From positions 1 to 64,000 of the forward strand of contig JAGBPB010000052.1 of assembly GCA_017633615.1 (NCBI GenBank): a DNA stretch of 64,000 nt, written 5' to 3'. Source of the DNA: Bacteroidaceae bacterium (GTDB lineage: Bacteria > Bacteroidota > Bacteroidia > Bacteroidales > Bacteroidaceae). This document shows, in pieces, positions 1 through 9,789 of this stretch. Position numbers and translations under genes: made by a program. The notes beneath the pieces were generated by a model. That model saw only the letters and a program-made list of their open reading frames with translations, was not told the DNA's origin and ran no database searches. Position 1 is the stretch's first letter; each line of letters begins with the position of its first letter.

Positions 1-462
1 GAAATCCACTGCCACGGCGGGCCATACGGCCTTGTCATTCTCATACATGAATGAGCAGGCGTATATCTGCTTGAAATACTTGGCTATGCTTGTACCCTCT
101 ATAAGTTCCTTAAGGCCCGATGAGATTATGTAGTGCTCCACATTGACACCCATCTCGGCACCCTTGCGGTTGATCAGGTCAAACCACTGCTCCACTCCGG
201 GAAAGAACCCTATTCCGCGGCCGAATTCCACGAACTGCTGACGGCGGATGCTTATGCCGTTCTCCTGGGCCTTATCCACCATCAGCTTCATGTAAGCCAG
301 GATGGTGCTGGACTGCTGTTTCTCTGCCAGTCCGTGCGATGCCTTCCAGAATGACTCCTTATCGGTCAGTCCTATGGCATCCATAAAGTCGTACTCCTGC
401 ATATATGACGGAGACAGCGTTCCGTCAAAATCATACATCAGCGCAACAGTCGGTCTTTCCAT
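1..462 (-). CDS. HAD-superfamily hydrolase, 3' part outside window
   Basis: Reading the minus strand from an ATG at 462 gives 154 uninterrupted codons to the window edge. The N-terminus has the HAD motif I signature DFDGTLSP (residues about 11-18), where the first Asp is the expected nucleophile and the second the general acid. A segment reading YIISSGLKELIEG matches the motif II region (hydrophobic strand ending in Ser/Thr). Family knowledge: such proteins are cytosolic Mg-dependent phosphatases. Substrate cannot be deduced and the C-terminal motifs III and IV lie outside the window. The queA-like gene ends 25 nt upstream on the same strand, so they may be co-transcribed. Confidence 0.8.
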   Translation of the reverse strand, partial: MERPTVALMYDFDGTLSPSYMQEYDFMDAIGLTDKESFWKASHGLAEKQQSSTILAYMKLMVDKAQENGISIRRQQFVEFGRGIGFFPGVEQWFDLINRKGAEMGVNVEHYIISSGLKELIEGTSIAKYFKQIYACSFMYENDKAVWPAVAVDF

Positions 463-486
463 ATTATTCTGTTTTAATGTATTATA

Positions 487-1731
487 TCAAGGAATAAGAA
501 GCGAAGAATCTCCGTAACTGAGGAAACGGAAACCGTTCTTTAGCGCGTAATCGTATATCTTTTTCCAGTCGCCGTTTACAAAGGCCGATACCAGCAGAAG
601 CAGAGTGCTCTGAGGCTGGTGGAAATTGGTGACCATCATCTTGACGATGTGGTATCTGTAACCCGGCGCAATGATAATCTGAGTGCTGGTCTTAAGCACA
701 TCCAAATGATGACGGTCCAGGTAATCCAGTATCTACTGGAGAGCTTGGACCGATGTCATATCAGGCTCCGTCTCATAAGGAGTCCACTGATTGACATGCA
801 TCTCCTCCTCAGTAGCATCCGGATGAGTGCTAAGGTAAACGCCAATATAGTAAAGGCTCTCTATGGTGCGGACCGATGTGGTTCCCACGGCAATGGTTTC
901 ACCACCGTGAGCAATCAGCTTCTCAATGGTGCCGCGCTTGACCGCAATGAACTCGGTATGCATCTCATGTCCGCTGATCTCCTCCGACTTAACCGGCCGG
1001 AAAGTACCAGCACCCACATGCAAAGTCAATTCCTCCCGATCTATGCCGTGAGCATCAAGCTCCTTAAGAACCCGCTCCGTAAAATGCAACCCAGCAGTAG
1101 GAGCCGCCACGCTACCCTTAATCTTAGAATAAACCGTCTGATAAGTAACCTTATCACTCTCCTGTGACTCCCTATTCAAATATGGAGGAATAGGAATCTC
1201 CCCCACAGCCTCCAAAAGCTCAGCCCAGCTTATACCACCATCCCAACAAAAATCAATCCGATGGCTAGTCCCATGCAAAGCCCCACGCCGAGCCTCAAGA
1301 GTTATTGTGCGCTCACCTATCTGAACTGAATTCCGAAGAACAGGAGTATCCTCCTTCCACCGCTTAAGATTACCAACCAAGCAATACCAAGAACACCGCT
1401 CAGTCTGAGTAAACATAACCTGATAATCCGAAGGCTCAGCCGGTTCAAGCAGGAATATCTCAATAAGTGCTCCTGTTGACTTTGGTCCGCCGGTAGCCTC
1501 CTTGCGGAAATGCAAACGAGCCTGAATCACCTTAGTATTATTAAAGATCATCAATGCCCCCTTGGGAAGATACTCAGGAAGATTACGGAAAACATCATGA
1601 GAAACCTCCCCATGCCTATACAGCAACAGCTTTGAACTGTCCCTTTCAGCCAAAGGAAACTTAGCAATTCTCTCATCCGGCAACGGATAATTAAACTCAC
1701 TAATCCGAATATGTTTAACGTTCTCCTCCAT
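487..1731 (-). pseudogene. queA: QueA-like tRNA ribosyltransferase-isomerase, interrupted by in-frame TAG
   Basis: QueA transfers and isomerises the ribosyl moiety of SAM onto preQ1-modified tRNA to make epoxyqueuosine. The frame starts at ATG 1731 (MEENVKHIRISEF; an earlier in-frame ATG at 1743 is less likely) and shows family motifs such as FNNTKVIQARL, PTAGLHFT and VGTTSVRTIES. Codon 333 (733-735) is TAG. Without any frame change the frame then continues for 81 residues with TSTQIIIAPGY, TNFHQPQSTLLLLVSAF and SYGDSSLLIP, the normal QueA C-terminus. The change is therefore a single amber codon, not a frameshift. Full frame would be about 413 residues, the longer of the QueA-like forms known in Bacteroidota. 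It may be a recent null mutation, a sequencing error or a readthrough site. Downstream protein sequence looks undecayed. Confidence 0.85.
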
Positions 1732-1786
1732 TTCAGGCAGCAAAATTACAAAGAATTTGATAAGGTTAGAATCCCGCAGAAATGGA

Positions 1787-1927
1787 GGATTACTTTTTTG
1801 GGGGATTGGCAGGCAAAACCATAGACGCCCATGTCTCTGTGAATGGGAGGGGCCCGCCGCAAAGCGGTGGGAGGGATAGGGCCAAAGGCCCGTAGTTTTG
1901 ACGTCAATGCCCCCAAAAAAGTAATCC
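1787..1927 (+). repeat. Structured repeat element, copy 1
   Basis: A 141-nt element between comF and queA. The outer ends form a perfect 18-bp inverted repeat (1787-1804 with 1910-1927; GGATTAC, six T, five G). Inside, further complementary segments can be paired: CAAAAC (about 1814-1819) with GTTTTG; CCCAT with ATGGG; CCCGCCGC with GCGGTGGG around an AAA loop; GGGCC with GGCCC around an AAA loop. Single-stranded conserved blocks include ATTGGCAGGCAAAACC, GGGAGGGG and GGGAGGGATAG. The core is shared with copy 2 at 35233-35365 on the same strand, with compensatory changes in the helices. It reads antisense to both flanking genes, so its transcribed strand is uncertain. I do not recognise a named family. 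Confidence 0.85.
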
Positions 1928-1943
1928 GGAATGCGTCCCCCAA

Positions 1944-2657
1944 CTAATCAGCGACAGCCAGCGTAAACACACTAACTTTCAAGTCAGGAATCCCAGCCTC
2001 CATAACATCAATAAGAGAACAAAGAGTCGCCCCAGTAGTAATAACATCATCAATAATCAACACATGCTTACCAGCCAATAAAGAAGGATCAGCAACCGCA
2101 AAAAGATCCTGAGCATTATTCCAACGCTGATACTTTCCAAGACCAGCCTGCTTGGAATGTTCATGAACACGTTTGACAGCATTATTGATAATGGGAAGAC
2201 CCGTAGCTTTTCGGATGCCCTTAGCAATAAAAGAGCACTGGTTATACCCACGCTTAATCTCCTTCCAGTAAGTGATAGGCATAGGAACGATGCAGTCAAT
2301 ACCCTCAAAGAATCCCTGAGGGATAAGCTCCTGAGCCCCCACCCGAGCCAGCCAAACTCCCACCCGAGGATGCCGCCAATACTTAAGATGAAAAAGAATG
2401 TTCCGATAATCACTCTCCTTACTGTAATGAAGAATAGAAGCAGCCCTGACCAGAGACTTCTCAGTAAGCAGCATCCGCTCAGTAGGATTAATAACATCCC
2501 TGCGGTATTCCAACCGCGGCATACCCAGAAAACAAGTAATGCAAAGCTGCTCCTCGGAAGGATCAAGCCGATGCCCGCAAACCATACAGTAATGCGGAAA
2601 AACAAACTCAAACAACTTGCGTACAATTCCCGGGCGCCTGAAACCACCCGCCTCCAT
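1944..2657 (-). CDS. comF: ComF family phosphoribosyltransferase-like protein
   Basis: The 237-residue protein has an N-terminal Cys cluster (CMVCGHRLDPSEEQLCITCF, about residues 24-43) expected to bind zinc, followed by a type I phosphoribosyltransferase fold with the PRPP-loop signature VLIIDDVITTGATL near the C-terminus. ComF proteins are needed for DNA uptake in competent bacteria; their role in Bacteroidales is not established, so function is inferred only by family. The ATG at 2657 lies 2 nt after the recX stop; an upstream TTG at 2663 is less likely. The stop is TAG, the only TAG terminator I noticed among the genes whose stops I checked. Structured repeat copy 1 begins 17 bp further on. 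Confidence 0.85.
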   Translation of the reverse strand: MEAGGFRRPGIVRKLFEFVFPHYCMVCGHRLDPSEEQLCITCFLGMPRLEYRRDVINPTERMLLTEKSLVRAASILHYSKESDYRNILFHLKYWRHPRVGVWLARVGAQELIPQGFFEGIDCIVPMPITYWKEIKRGYNQCSFIAKGIRKATGLPIINNAVKRVHEHSKQAGLGKYQRWNNAQDLFAVADPSLLAGKHVLIIDDVITTGATLCSLIDVMEAGIPDLKVSVFTLAVAD

Positions 2658-2659
2658 AA

Positions 2660-3124
2660 TCAATCATCAAAGGAATCCTGCAGGTTAAGAACCTTCCGCA
2701 CAAGAGCCGGCTCATACCCGCGGGAACAAACAGATTTCATGGTCTTCATCTTACGCTCATAATCAGTTGCACCCTTAGTCTGGCGGTAACGTGAGGCAAC
2801 GACATCCTTAAGAGCCGTCATATACTCATCCTCATCAATACGTGAGAGAGCCGCATCAGCCACATCAGCCGGAATCCGTTTCTGCCAAAGAGCCTGGCCG
2901 ATCTTGACCCGTCCCCACTTGGCAAACCGCACCTTGTCATGGACAAAAGCGTCAGCATAACGCGATTCATCAACATACCCCTCCTTAACCAGATATTTAA
3001 GGATACGGCCTATGTCATCGGCCTCAACCTTGTGCCGTTCAAGCATAGCCCGCACTTCAGCGCAGCAATGCTCAGCGCCAGAGCAGTATCGCTCGGCCAG
3101 TGTCTTTCCTTCAGATTCTGTCAT
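2660..3124 (-). CDS. recX: Regulatory protein RecX
   Basis: A 154-residue, charged, helical protein with the RecX three-helix repeats: ILKYLVKEGYVDESRYADAFVHDKVRFAKWGRVKIGQAL (in two stretches) is the characteristic central block. RecX binds RecA and limits filament growth during recombination and SOS. Length is normal for the family. Its ATG overlaps the prmC stop (ATGA), and comF follows after 2 nt, so the three genes look translationally coupled. recA itself is not in the window. Confidence 0.88.
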   Translation of the reverse strand: MTESEGKTLAERYCSGAEHCCAEVRAMLERHKVEADDIGRILKYLVKEGYVDESRYADAFVHDKVRFAKWGRVKIGQALWQKRIPADVADAALSRIDEDEYMTALKDVVASRYRQTKGATDYERKMKTMKSVCSRGYEPALVRKVLNLQDSFDD

Positions 3125-3951
3125 AGTATAGTTTTTATCATTCGTGGTTTTCCAAATATATCATTGCGGACCTCCACATCACGGTAGCCCGCCCCCATAA
3201 GCATATCCTTCATCTCCTCCACCTTAAGAGGATTGATCTCAAAATAGAGCCTTCCGCCCGGATTAAGGGTCCGATGCCCGAACGCCGCAATAGCCCGATA
3301 AAACAGAAGCGGGTCCGAGTCCGATACAAACAAAGCCAAGTGAGGCTCATAATCCAGAACCGTATCCTCCATCTGCCCCTTCTCCGAATCCAGCACATAC
3401 GGAGGATTGCTGACAATCACATCGAACCTGCAATCTGAGTCGGCATTAAGGATATCCACCTTGCGCAACTCCACCTCAGTACCGTTCAAACGGTTGTTCT
3501 CCCGAGCCACCTCAAGCGCCCCATCGCTGATATCCCAGCCCTGAACCTTCCAACCAAGGAGGCGGTGAGCCAGACTGATTGCAATGCATCCGCTGCCCGT
3601 ACCCACATCCAGCAATGAGCCTTTAGAATCGGCATCCTGAGCCACCCACTCCACAAGCTCCGCAGTCTCCGGACGCGGAATCAGCACCCGACTGTCAACC
3701 CTGATAGTAAGTCCGCAGAACGGAGTGGAACCAATCACATATTGCAAAGGCTCACCCTTGGCCAGACGCTCCAAAGCAGACTCCAAAACCGAGTCCCGCT
3801 CAGGGTTGGCAGGAAGTGTCTCTTTAGTGTAAAAAGCAAGGGCACTCACACCGAGCAGTTCGGTGCAGAGTGCCCTCTTTATCGTTTCAAGCTCCTGAGC
3901 GTCATAACGTCTGCCCAAGGCATCATCAATGCGCGACAGGAGTCTTTTCAT
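3121..3951 (-). CDS. prmC: Peptide chain release factor N5-glutamine methyltransferase
   Basis: PrmC (HemK) methylates the Gln of the GGQ motif in release factors, using SAM in the cytosol. The 276-residue protein has the helical N-terminal substrate domain, then the Rossmann SAM-binding motif LLDVGTGSGCIAISLA (around residue 118) and the catalytic tetrad SNPPYV. RVLIPRPETAELVEW before the SAM motif is also typical. The gene starts 2 nt after deoD and its TGA overlaps the recX ATG by 4 nt. Confidence 0.95.
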   Translation of the reverse strand: MKRLLSRIDDALGRRYDAQELETIKRALCTELLGVSALAFYTKETLPANPERDSVLESALERLAKGEPLQYVIGSTPFCGLTIRVDSRVLIPRPETAELVEWVAQDADSKGSLLDVGTGSGCIAISLAHRLLGWKVQGWDISDGALEVARENNRLNGTEVELRKVDILNADSDCRFDVIVSNPPYVLDSEKGQMEDTVLDYEPHLALFVSDSDPLLFYRAIAAFGHRTLNPGGRLYFEINPLKVEEMKDMLMGAGYRDVEVRNDIFGKPRMIKTIL

Positions 3952-3953
3952 AG

Positions 3954-4667
3954 TCAGGCAATCTCAAGTGCCACTCTCATCATATTGGTAAAACTGGTCC
4001 GGCGCTCCTCGGTCGATGCATACTTGCGGTGAACCAGCTGGTCAGAGATAGTGCAGATGGTAAGAGCCTTTTTGCCCGCAGCGGCGGCGTTGATATAAAG
4101 ACCGGCCGATTCCATCTCGACAGCCTTCACGCCGAACTTGCCCCAGGTCATCTGGAGGTTTGACTCATCATAGAACACATCGGCACTGTAGATATTGCCC
4201 ACCTGGAACTCGAATCCGTTCTCACGAGCCACACGGACTGCACTTTCCAGCAGGCCGTAATCGGCTATCGGCGCAAAACGGGCCGGGAAACCGTACTGGT
4301 GACCGTAATCAGAGTCAGTGCAGGCAGCCTGGGCAAAGAGCATATCACCAATCTTCATATCGGCACTGAGTGCACCGGCCGTACCAACCCTGATGATGTT
4401 CTCCACATCATAGAAGTTGTAAAGCTCATAAGAGTAAATGCCGATTGACGGGATACCCATACCGTGTCCCATAACCGATACGCGTTTACCCTTGTAGAAA
4501 CCGGTGTATCCCAGCATTCCGCGAATCTCATTGAAGAGGACCGGATTGTCCAGGTACTTATCGGCTATGAACTTGGCGCGCAGGGGGTCGCCGCACATGA
4601 TCACTGTCTTGGCTATATCGTCGTATTGGGCGGCGATATGGGCCGACGGGGTATCTTCTCTACTCAT
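3954..4667 (-). CDS. deoD: Purine-nucleoside phosphorylase, DeoD type
   Basis: Phosphorolysis of purine (deoxy)nucleosides to base and (deoxy)ribose-1-phosphate in nucleoside salvage. The 237-residue protein is close in length to E. coli DeoD and carries its hallmarks: VIMCGDPLRAKFIA at the N-terminus, SVMGHGMGIPSIGIYSYEL, IIRVGTAGA, the substrate-binding EMESAGLY (here VEMESAGLYINAAA) and ALTICTISDQL. Uridine phosphorylase is a relative, but these motifs favour DeoD. It lies 2 nt after purN and 2 nt before prmC, in a compact operon. Confidence 0.9.
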   Translation of the reverse strand: MSREDTPSAHIAAQYDDIAKTVIMCGDPLRAKFIADKYLDNPVLFNEIRGMLGYTGFYKGKRVSVMGHGMGIPSIGIYSYELYNFYDVENIIRVGTAGALSADMKIGDMLFAQAACTDSDYGHQYGFPARFAPIADYGLLESAVRVARENGFEFQVGNIYSADVFYDESNLQMTWGKFGVKAVEMESAGLYINAAAAGKKALTICTISDQLVHRKYASTEERRTSFTNMMRVALEIA

Positions 4668-4669
4668 AA

Positions 4670-5338
4670 TTATTTCTCTTCAAGAGGAGGTGACACGATG
4701 CACCCCTCAATGTAATCAATCTTCTTTACGCCACCTTTAGCGGGAGCCACAAACACCTTATGACCCTCAGTGCTGATACGGCCCTCCGAGAACCACTGCA
4801 GAGCCTGCGGGAAAATACGGTGCTCCATACGGTGAATCTGAGCCTCCAGCTCATCGACAGTACCGTTAACGGGTACACCAGCCTGAATTATCACCGGACC
4901 GGCATCCAATTCCGGAGTAACCAGATGAACCGAGCAGCCGGTAATCCTGACACCATGCTCATAAGCATCAACAATTGCCGTAGCACCCTTGAAACTGGGA
5001 AGCAGTGCCGGATGCAGATTCAGTATCCTGCCCTCATAGGCATTCACGAACACCTCGCTGAGAATCCTCATCCAACCGGCCAGGGCAATGGTGTCGACGT
5101 CATACTTTTTCAGAGTCTCAACCACCAGAGCATCATACTCCGCACGGTTACGGATACCCTTTGAAGGAACAATCTCCACAGGCACGCCCAACTTGCGTGC
5201 ACGCTCTATAACTCCGGCATCCTCCTTGTTGGTCAACACCACCTTTACATCGGCCTGCAACTTACCCGCGCGAACAGCCTCAATTATAGCCTGCGCATTT
5301 GTTCCGTTGGCCGATGCCAGTATCGCTAATCGTATCAT
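4670..5338 (-). CDS. purN: Phosphoribosylglycinamide formyltransferase
   Basis: PurN transfers a formyl group from 10-formyl-THF to GAR in de novo purine synthesis. The N-terminus RLAILASANGTNAQAII is the GAR-binding loop, and the catalytic region reads ILNLHPALLPSFKG (Asn-His pair), followed by GCSVHLVTPELDAGPVI. The ATG at 5338 was chosen because family proteins begin M-I-x-L-A-I; an upstream in-frame ATG at 5356 would add six unusual residues and run into the inverted repeat. 222 residues, slightly longer than E. coli PurN because of a C-terminal tail. First gene of the purN-deoD-prmC-recX-comF run. Confidence 0.93.
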   Translation of the reverse strand: MIRLAILASANGTNAQAIIEAVRAGKLQADVKVVLTNKEDAGVIERARKLGVPVEIVPSKGIRNRAEYDALVVETLKKYDVDTIALAGWMRILSEVFVNAYEGRILNLHPALLPSFKGATAIVDAYEHGVRITGCSVHLVTPELDAGPVIIQAGVPVNGTVDELEAQIHRMEHRIFPQALQWFSEGRISTEGHKVFVAPAKGGVKKIDYIEGCIVSPPLEEK

Positions 5339-5354
5339 AGTCACAAAGGTACAC

Positions 5355-5498
5355 AAAAAAGCGATACCATTGGGGACGGTTCCGTTTGGTACTGTTTTTT
5401 TAATCTACAATTCAAGAAAAAAAGCGTCCGGAACTTTATCCGAACGCCTTTTGCTCAAAAACAGTACCAAACGGAACCGTCCCCAATGGTATCGTTTT

Positions 5499-5500
<2 letters not shown>
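5355..5500. repeat. REPIN-like 38-bp inverted repeat enclosing a terminator
   Basis: Left arm 5355-5399 and right arm 5457-5500 are reverse complements over 38 consecutive bases (core GGGGACGGTTCCGTTTGG), and the A/T tracts at the outer ends also match apart from one extra base. The 57-nt centre contains the groEL rho-independent terminator. The right arm touches the groEL stop codon (5499-5501). Two inverted copies of a short GC-rich palindromic unit around a spacer is the architecture of REPIN/BIME elements, which are mobilised by RAYT transposases in other bacteria. No RAYT gene is in the window. Confidence 0.85.
5417..5447 (-). terminator. groEL rho-independent terminator
   Basis: On the minus strand a 9-bp stem (GCGTTCGGA with TCCGGACGC, one G-U pair, 6-nt loop) is followed directly by seven T. 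It lies about 50 nt after the groEL stop and sits in the middle of the inverted repeat 5355-5500. Confidence 0.85.
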
Positions 5501-7148
<1,648 letters not shown>

Positions 7149-7427
7149 TTATTTTTTTTCAATGACGGCCAGAACATCACTCTGGCACATAATCAGATAT
7201 TTCTCCCCTTCAACTTCAAGCTCAGTGCCTGAATACTTGCCGTAAAGCACCTGGTCACCCTTCTTGAGAACCATAGCCTCATCCTTGGTGCCGTTACCTA
7301 CTGCAATTACCTCACCCTTAAGGGGCTTCTCCTTTGCTGTGTCAGGAATGATGATACCCCCGATGGTCTTCTCCTCAGCAGCTGCCGGGAGTATCAGAAC
7401 GCGGTCTGAAAGTGGTTTAATGTTCAT
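7149..7427 (-). CDS. groS: Co-chaperonin GroES
   Basis: 92-residue lid subunit of the chaperonin. It starts [14 protein letters not shown] and carries the mobile loop region [18 protein letters not shown] and the roof motif; length is normal. First gene of groES-groEL. Its 122-nt upstream region contains a candidate sigma-54 type promoter rather than an obvious CIRCE element. Confidence 0.98.
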   Translation of the reverse strand: MNIKPLSDRVLILPAAAEEKTIGGIIIPDTAKEKPLKGEVIAVGNGTKDEAMVLKKGDQVLYGKYSGTELEVEGEKYLIMCQSDVLAVIEKK

Positions 7428-7489
7428 AATTATATTGTTTTGAGTTATTTGTTTCCTGTCAAAAGCCCCTCATCGGGCATAACGGATAG

Positions 7490-7555
7490 AGCCAAAAATG
7501 TGCCAAACCTTCAAGCAGGTGTAATGTGGCACACCCATTATGACAGTTTGGCACA
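7490..7555 (-). promoter_or_regulatory. Candidate sigma-54-like promoter and inverted repeat before groES
   Basis: Minus strand 7505-7490 reads TGGCACATTTTTGGCT: GG and GC dinucleotides separated by exactly 10 nt, as in the -24/-12 sigma-54 consensus TGGCAC-N5-TTGC, with TGG in place of TTG at -12. Its 5' half overlaps GTTTGGCAC (7500-7508), which is repeated inverted as GTGCCAAAC at 7547-7555 in the minus-strand reading; a further TGGCACA lies between, on the opposite strand. No CIRCE sequence is present. The match is by eye and needs experimental start-site data. Confidence 0.35.
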
Positions 7556-7565
7556 ATTATAAATC

Positions 7566-8342
7566 TTATCTGACATTGTCTGCCAGATACTTGACCAGGT
7601 CCTCAGCTGAAAGGTTACGCTGGAAAGAGCCCTTATGGAAGGCCGATATGTATCCGGTCTCCTCCGATACCACCACAGCCACAGCATTTGTCTTCTCGAC
7701 AATACCCATCGCTGCACGGTGACGCAAACCGAAACTCTTGGGAAGCTCCTCAGACTGTGAAACGGGCAATATGCATGCGGCAGCCTCTATACGGTCACCT
7801 ATTATGAGCATCGCACCATCATGCAACGGACTGTTCTTGAAGAATATATTCTCAATAAGCAGCTGATTGACATTGGCATTGACAGTCTCACCGGAAGCCT
7901 TGATATCATGCAGTTCATCATTCTGTCCAATCACTATCAGCGCTCCCTCCTTACGGTGGCTCATACTCTCACAAGCCTTGACCACAGGCTCCCACTTGGC
8001 GGTATCACCTTGTGCATGATGCCTGCGGGTAAGCCAGTGGAACAGCTTGCGGGTACGCGTGGAGGTGCCGATGTCACGGAAGAAGTGACGAATGTCATCG
8101 GCAAAAAGCACTATCAGAGCTATCACGCCCACATCGACCAACTTGTCCATCACCGCTCCCAACAGCTGCATCTTGAGTACCTGTGACACAATTATCCATA
8201 CGAATATGAACACCAGTATTCCTATGAACATATTGAGTGAACCTGACCTCTTCATCAGCTTGTAGAGGTAGAACAGGAGCAGCGATACGCACAACACGTC
8301 AATTATGTCCTTTATTCCGAATGAAACAAAATAGTCAACCAT
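7566..8342 (-). CDS. cdaA: Diadenylate cyclase CdaA
   Basis: Makes cyclic di-AMP from two ATP. Residues about 10-85 contain three hydrophobic membrane segments; the DAC (DisA_N) domain follows with the two catalytic motifs DGAMLI (Asp-Gly-Ala) and GLRHRAAMG (Arg-His-Arg). This membrane-anchored arrangement defines CdaA rather than DisA or CdaS. 258 residues. It begins 4 nt after folP on the same strand, an arrangement common in Bacteroidales. In other phyla cdaA sits with cdaR and glmM; neither is here. Confidence 0.93.
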   Translation of the reverse strand: MVDYFVSFGIKDIIDVLCVSLLLFYLYKLMKRSGSLNMFIGILVFIFVWIIVSQVLKMQLLGAVMDKLVDVGVIALIVLFADDIRHFFRDIGTSTRTRKLFHWLTRRHHAQGDTAKWEPVVKACESMSHRKEGALIVIGQNDELHDIKASGETVNANVNQLLIENIFFKNSPLHDGAMLIIGDRIEAAACILPVSQSEELPKSFGLRHRAAMGIVEKTNAVAVVVSEETGYISAFHKGSFQRNLSAEDLVKYLADNVR

Positions 8343-8346
8343 ATCC

Positions 8347-9117
8347 TTATCTGTTTGCTTCTAATACCTGAACAATCTTTACGGTTTGAACCGCTTCCTG
8401 TACATCGTGTACCCTGAGCCAATCGGCACACTGCTCAACAGCTATCGTATTCATGACTACAGTAGCCGGAAGCGCCTCTTCAGGAGTGATCTTAAGCAGT
8501 TTCCAGGCCATTGATTTGCGTGACAGGCCCGCCAGTACAGGGAGTCCGAACATACGCAGTTCTTTCTGATGGGCCAGAACGGTATAGTTCTGCTCAAGAG
8601 TCTTTCCAAATCCGTATCCCGGGTCCAGAATAACCTTGTGAGCCACATCTACGCCTGCATTCTCCATCTGCCTCAATTTCTCTGAAAAGAAAGACTTCAT
8701 CTCCTCCACAGGATTATCCTTTACCTGTTCCGCCCAGGTAAGTACATACTGCGCACCGGTTCCTGCCACCACGCCATACATATCAGCATCACCGCCATAC
8801 ACATCATTGATGATGTCAACTTTCCACTCCTTAACGCAGCGATCTGCTATACGCGGACGGTATGTATCAACTGACAGCAACACATCAGGGAACTCCTCCC
8901 TGATTGCATCAAGCCCCCACTCCAGACGCTCCATCTCCTCCTCTCCGGAGGCTTGTACAGCGTTAGGACGAGTGGAACAGCCACCGATGTCTATTGCATC
9001 GGCCCCATGGGAAATCATAGACCGGACACGCTCCACAAGAGTAGCCTTGTCCTGTACACGTGACCCGCTCCAAAAGGAGTCTGGGGTCACGTTTATTATT
9101 CCCATTATTTTTACCAT
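8347..9117 (-). CDS. folP: Dihydropteroate synthase
   Basis: Condenses p-aminobenzoate with dihydropterin pyrophosphate in folate synthesis; target of sulfonamides. Signatures: IMGIINVTPDSFW at the N-terminus, DAIDIGGCSTRPNA, and a C-terminal segment with GLSRKSM (the Ser-Arg-Lys pterin/phosphate site). The GGCSTRP loop normally reads GGESTRP, so a Cys replaces the usual Glu/Gln. The start at 9117 is preferred because family proteins begin just before the IMGIINVTPDSF block; an upstream ATG at 9162 would overlap the SGNH gene. 256 residues. Confidence 0.93.
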   Translation of the reverse strand: MVKIMGIINVTPDSFWSGSRVQDKATLVERVRSMISHGADAIDIGGCSTRPNAVQASGEEEMERLEWGLDAIREEFPDVLLSVDTYRPRIADRCVKEWKVDIINDVYGGDADMYGVVAGTGAQYVLTWAEQVKDNPVEEMKSFFSEKLRQMENAGVDVAHKVILDPGYGFGKTLEQNYTVLAHQKELRMFGLPVLAGLSRKSMAWKLLKITPEEALPATVVMNTIAVEQCADWLRVHDVQEAVQTVKIVQVLEANR

Positions 9118-9118
9118 A

Positions 9119-9787
9119 TCACTTCTTCTCTGCGTCCAGGAAGGCCTGAATCTGCTCGGCAATCTTGGTCATACCGGCAGCTGTGGGGTGATTCATGCGC
9201 TTCTCAATTCCATCTACAGCAATTACGGGTACACCGTAGTGCTTGCAGATCTCTCTCATTGACTCACCCAGGTTCTCTGACATGCCGTCATTGAGCAGAG
9301 AGTAGATCTTCATGTTGGGATACAGGGCCTTGAGGTTGGCCAGCAGGTATGCAAATGCGGGACGGTAGAAGTAGAGATCCTCCTTTGTCCAGTCTGAATA
9401 CTTGTAGTCACCAAAGGGCTCGTGTGTCCAGTCATCATTGGTACCGCCGAATATGAACAGGATATCGGGAGCACCTATGCGGTTCAGACGTGTTACGAAA
9501 GCACGGTCTGAATAGTCGTCGTGGTTGTAGCCGCGGCAGCAAACAGTACTGCCTGACCATGAGTCGTTCTTTTCAAGAACCCATCCGTTCTTCTCAATTA
9601 CCTGAGCCCACCACTGCTGGCTCTGCTCTGTTACACCGCAGAACTGGTTGGGATAGAAAGTGTCATAATACTTGGGCATGGAACCCGTGAAAGTTGAGTA
9701 AGAGTCACCCATTACGGAGACCTTCAACTGTGCGGATATCATGCCGCATACAAGAACACTTGCAAAAAGAACTACTAATTTTTTCAT
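9119..9787 (-). CDS. Secreted SGNH-type hydrolase
   Basis: 222 residues with a cleavable signal peptide (MKKLVVLFASVLVCGMISAQ). SGNH/GDSL motifs: VMGDSYS (block I, nucleophile Ser), a Gly in the middle, FIFGGTND (block III, Asn) and NHPTAAG near the C-terminus as the His block, where the usual Asp two residues before His is absent (RMNHPT). Probable periplasmic esterase or carbohydrate deacetylase; substrate not deducible. Lies between murF (2-nt gap) and folP (stop next to the folP ATG), so it is embedded in the cell-wall/folate operon. Confidence 0.8.
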   Translation of the reverse strand: MKKLVVLFASVLVCGMISAQLKVSVMGDSYSTFTGSMPKYYDTFYPNQFCGVTEQSQQWWAQVIEKNGWVLEKNDSWSGSTVCCRGYNHDDYSDRAFVTRLNRIGAPDILFIFGGTNDDWTHEPFGDYKYSDWTKEDLYFYRPAFAYLLANLKALYPNMKIYSLLNDGMSENLGESMREICKHYGVPVIAVDGIEKRMNHPTAAGMTKIAEQIQAFLDAEKK

Positions 9788-9789
9788 AA

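Noticed and set aside
619..1167. 182-residue plus-strand open frame opposite queA
   Set aside because: It is a shadow of the queA frame; the minus strand carries clear QueA motifs on both sides of the amber codon.
1746..1943. 65-residue open frame between queA and comF
   Set aside because: It is just the antisense reading through structured repeat copy 1, Pro/Arg-rich with no family pattern and no start signal.
733..1946. TAG as a reassigned sense codon in this genome
   Set aside because: comF ends with TAG at 1944-1946 at normal family length, and reading on would translate the structured repeat. No other gene in the window contains an in-frame TAG. A single nonsense change in queA is simpler.
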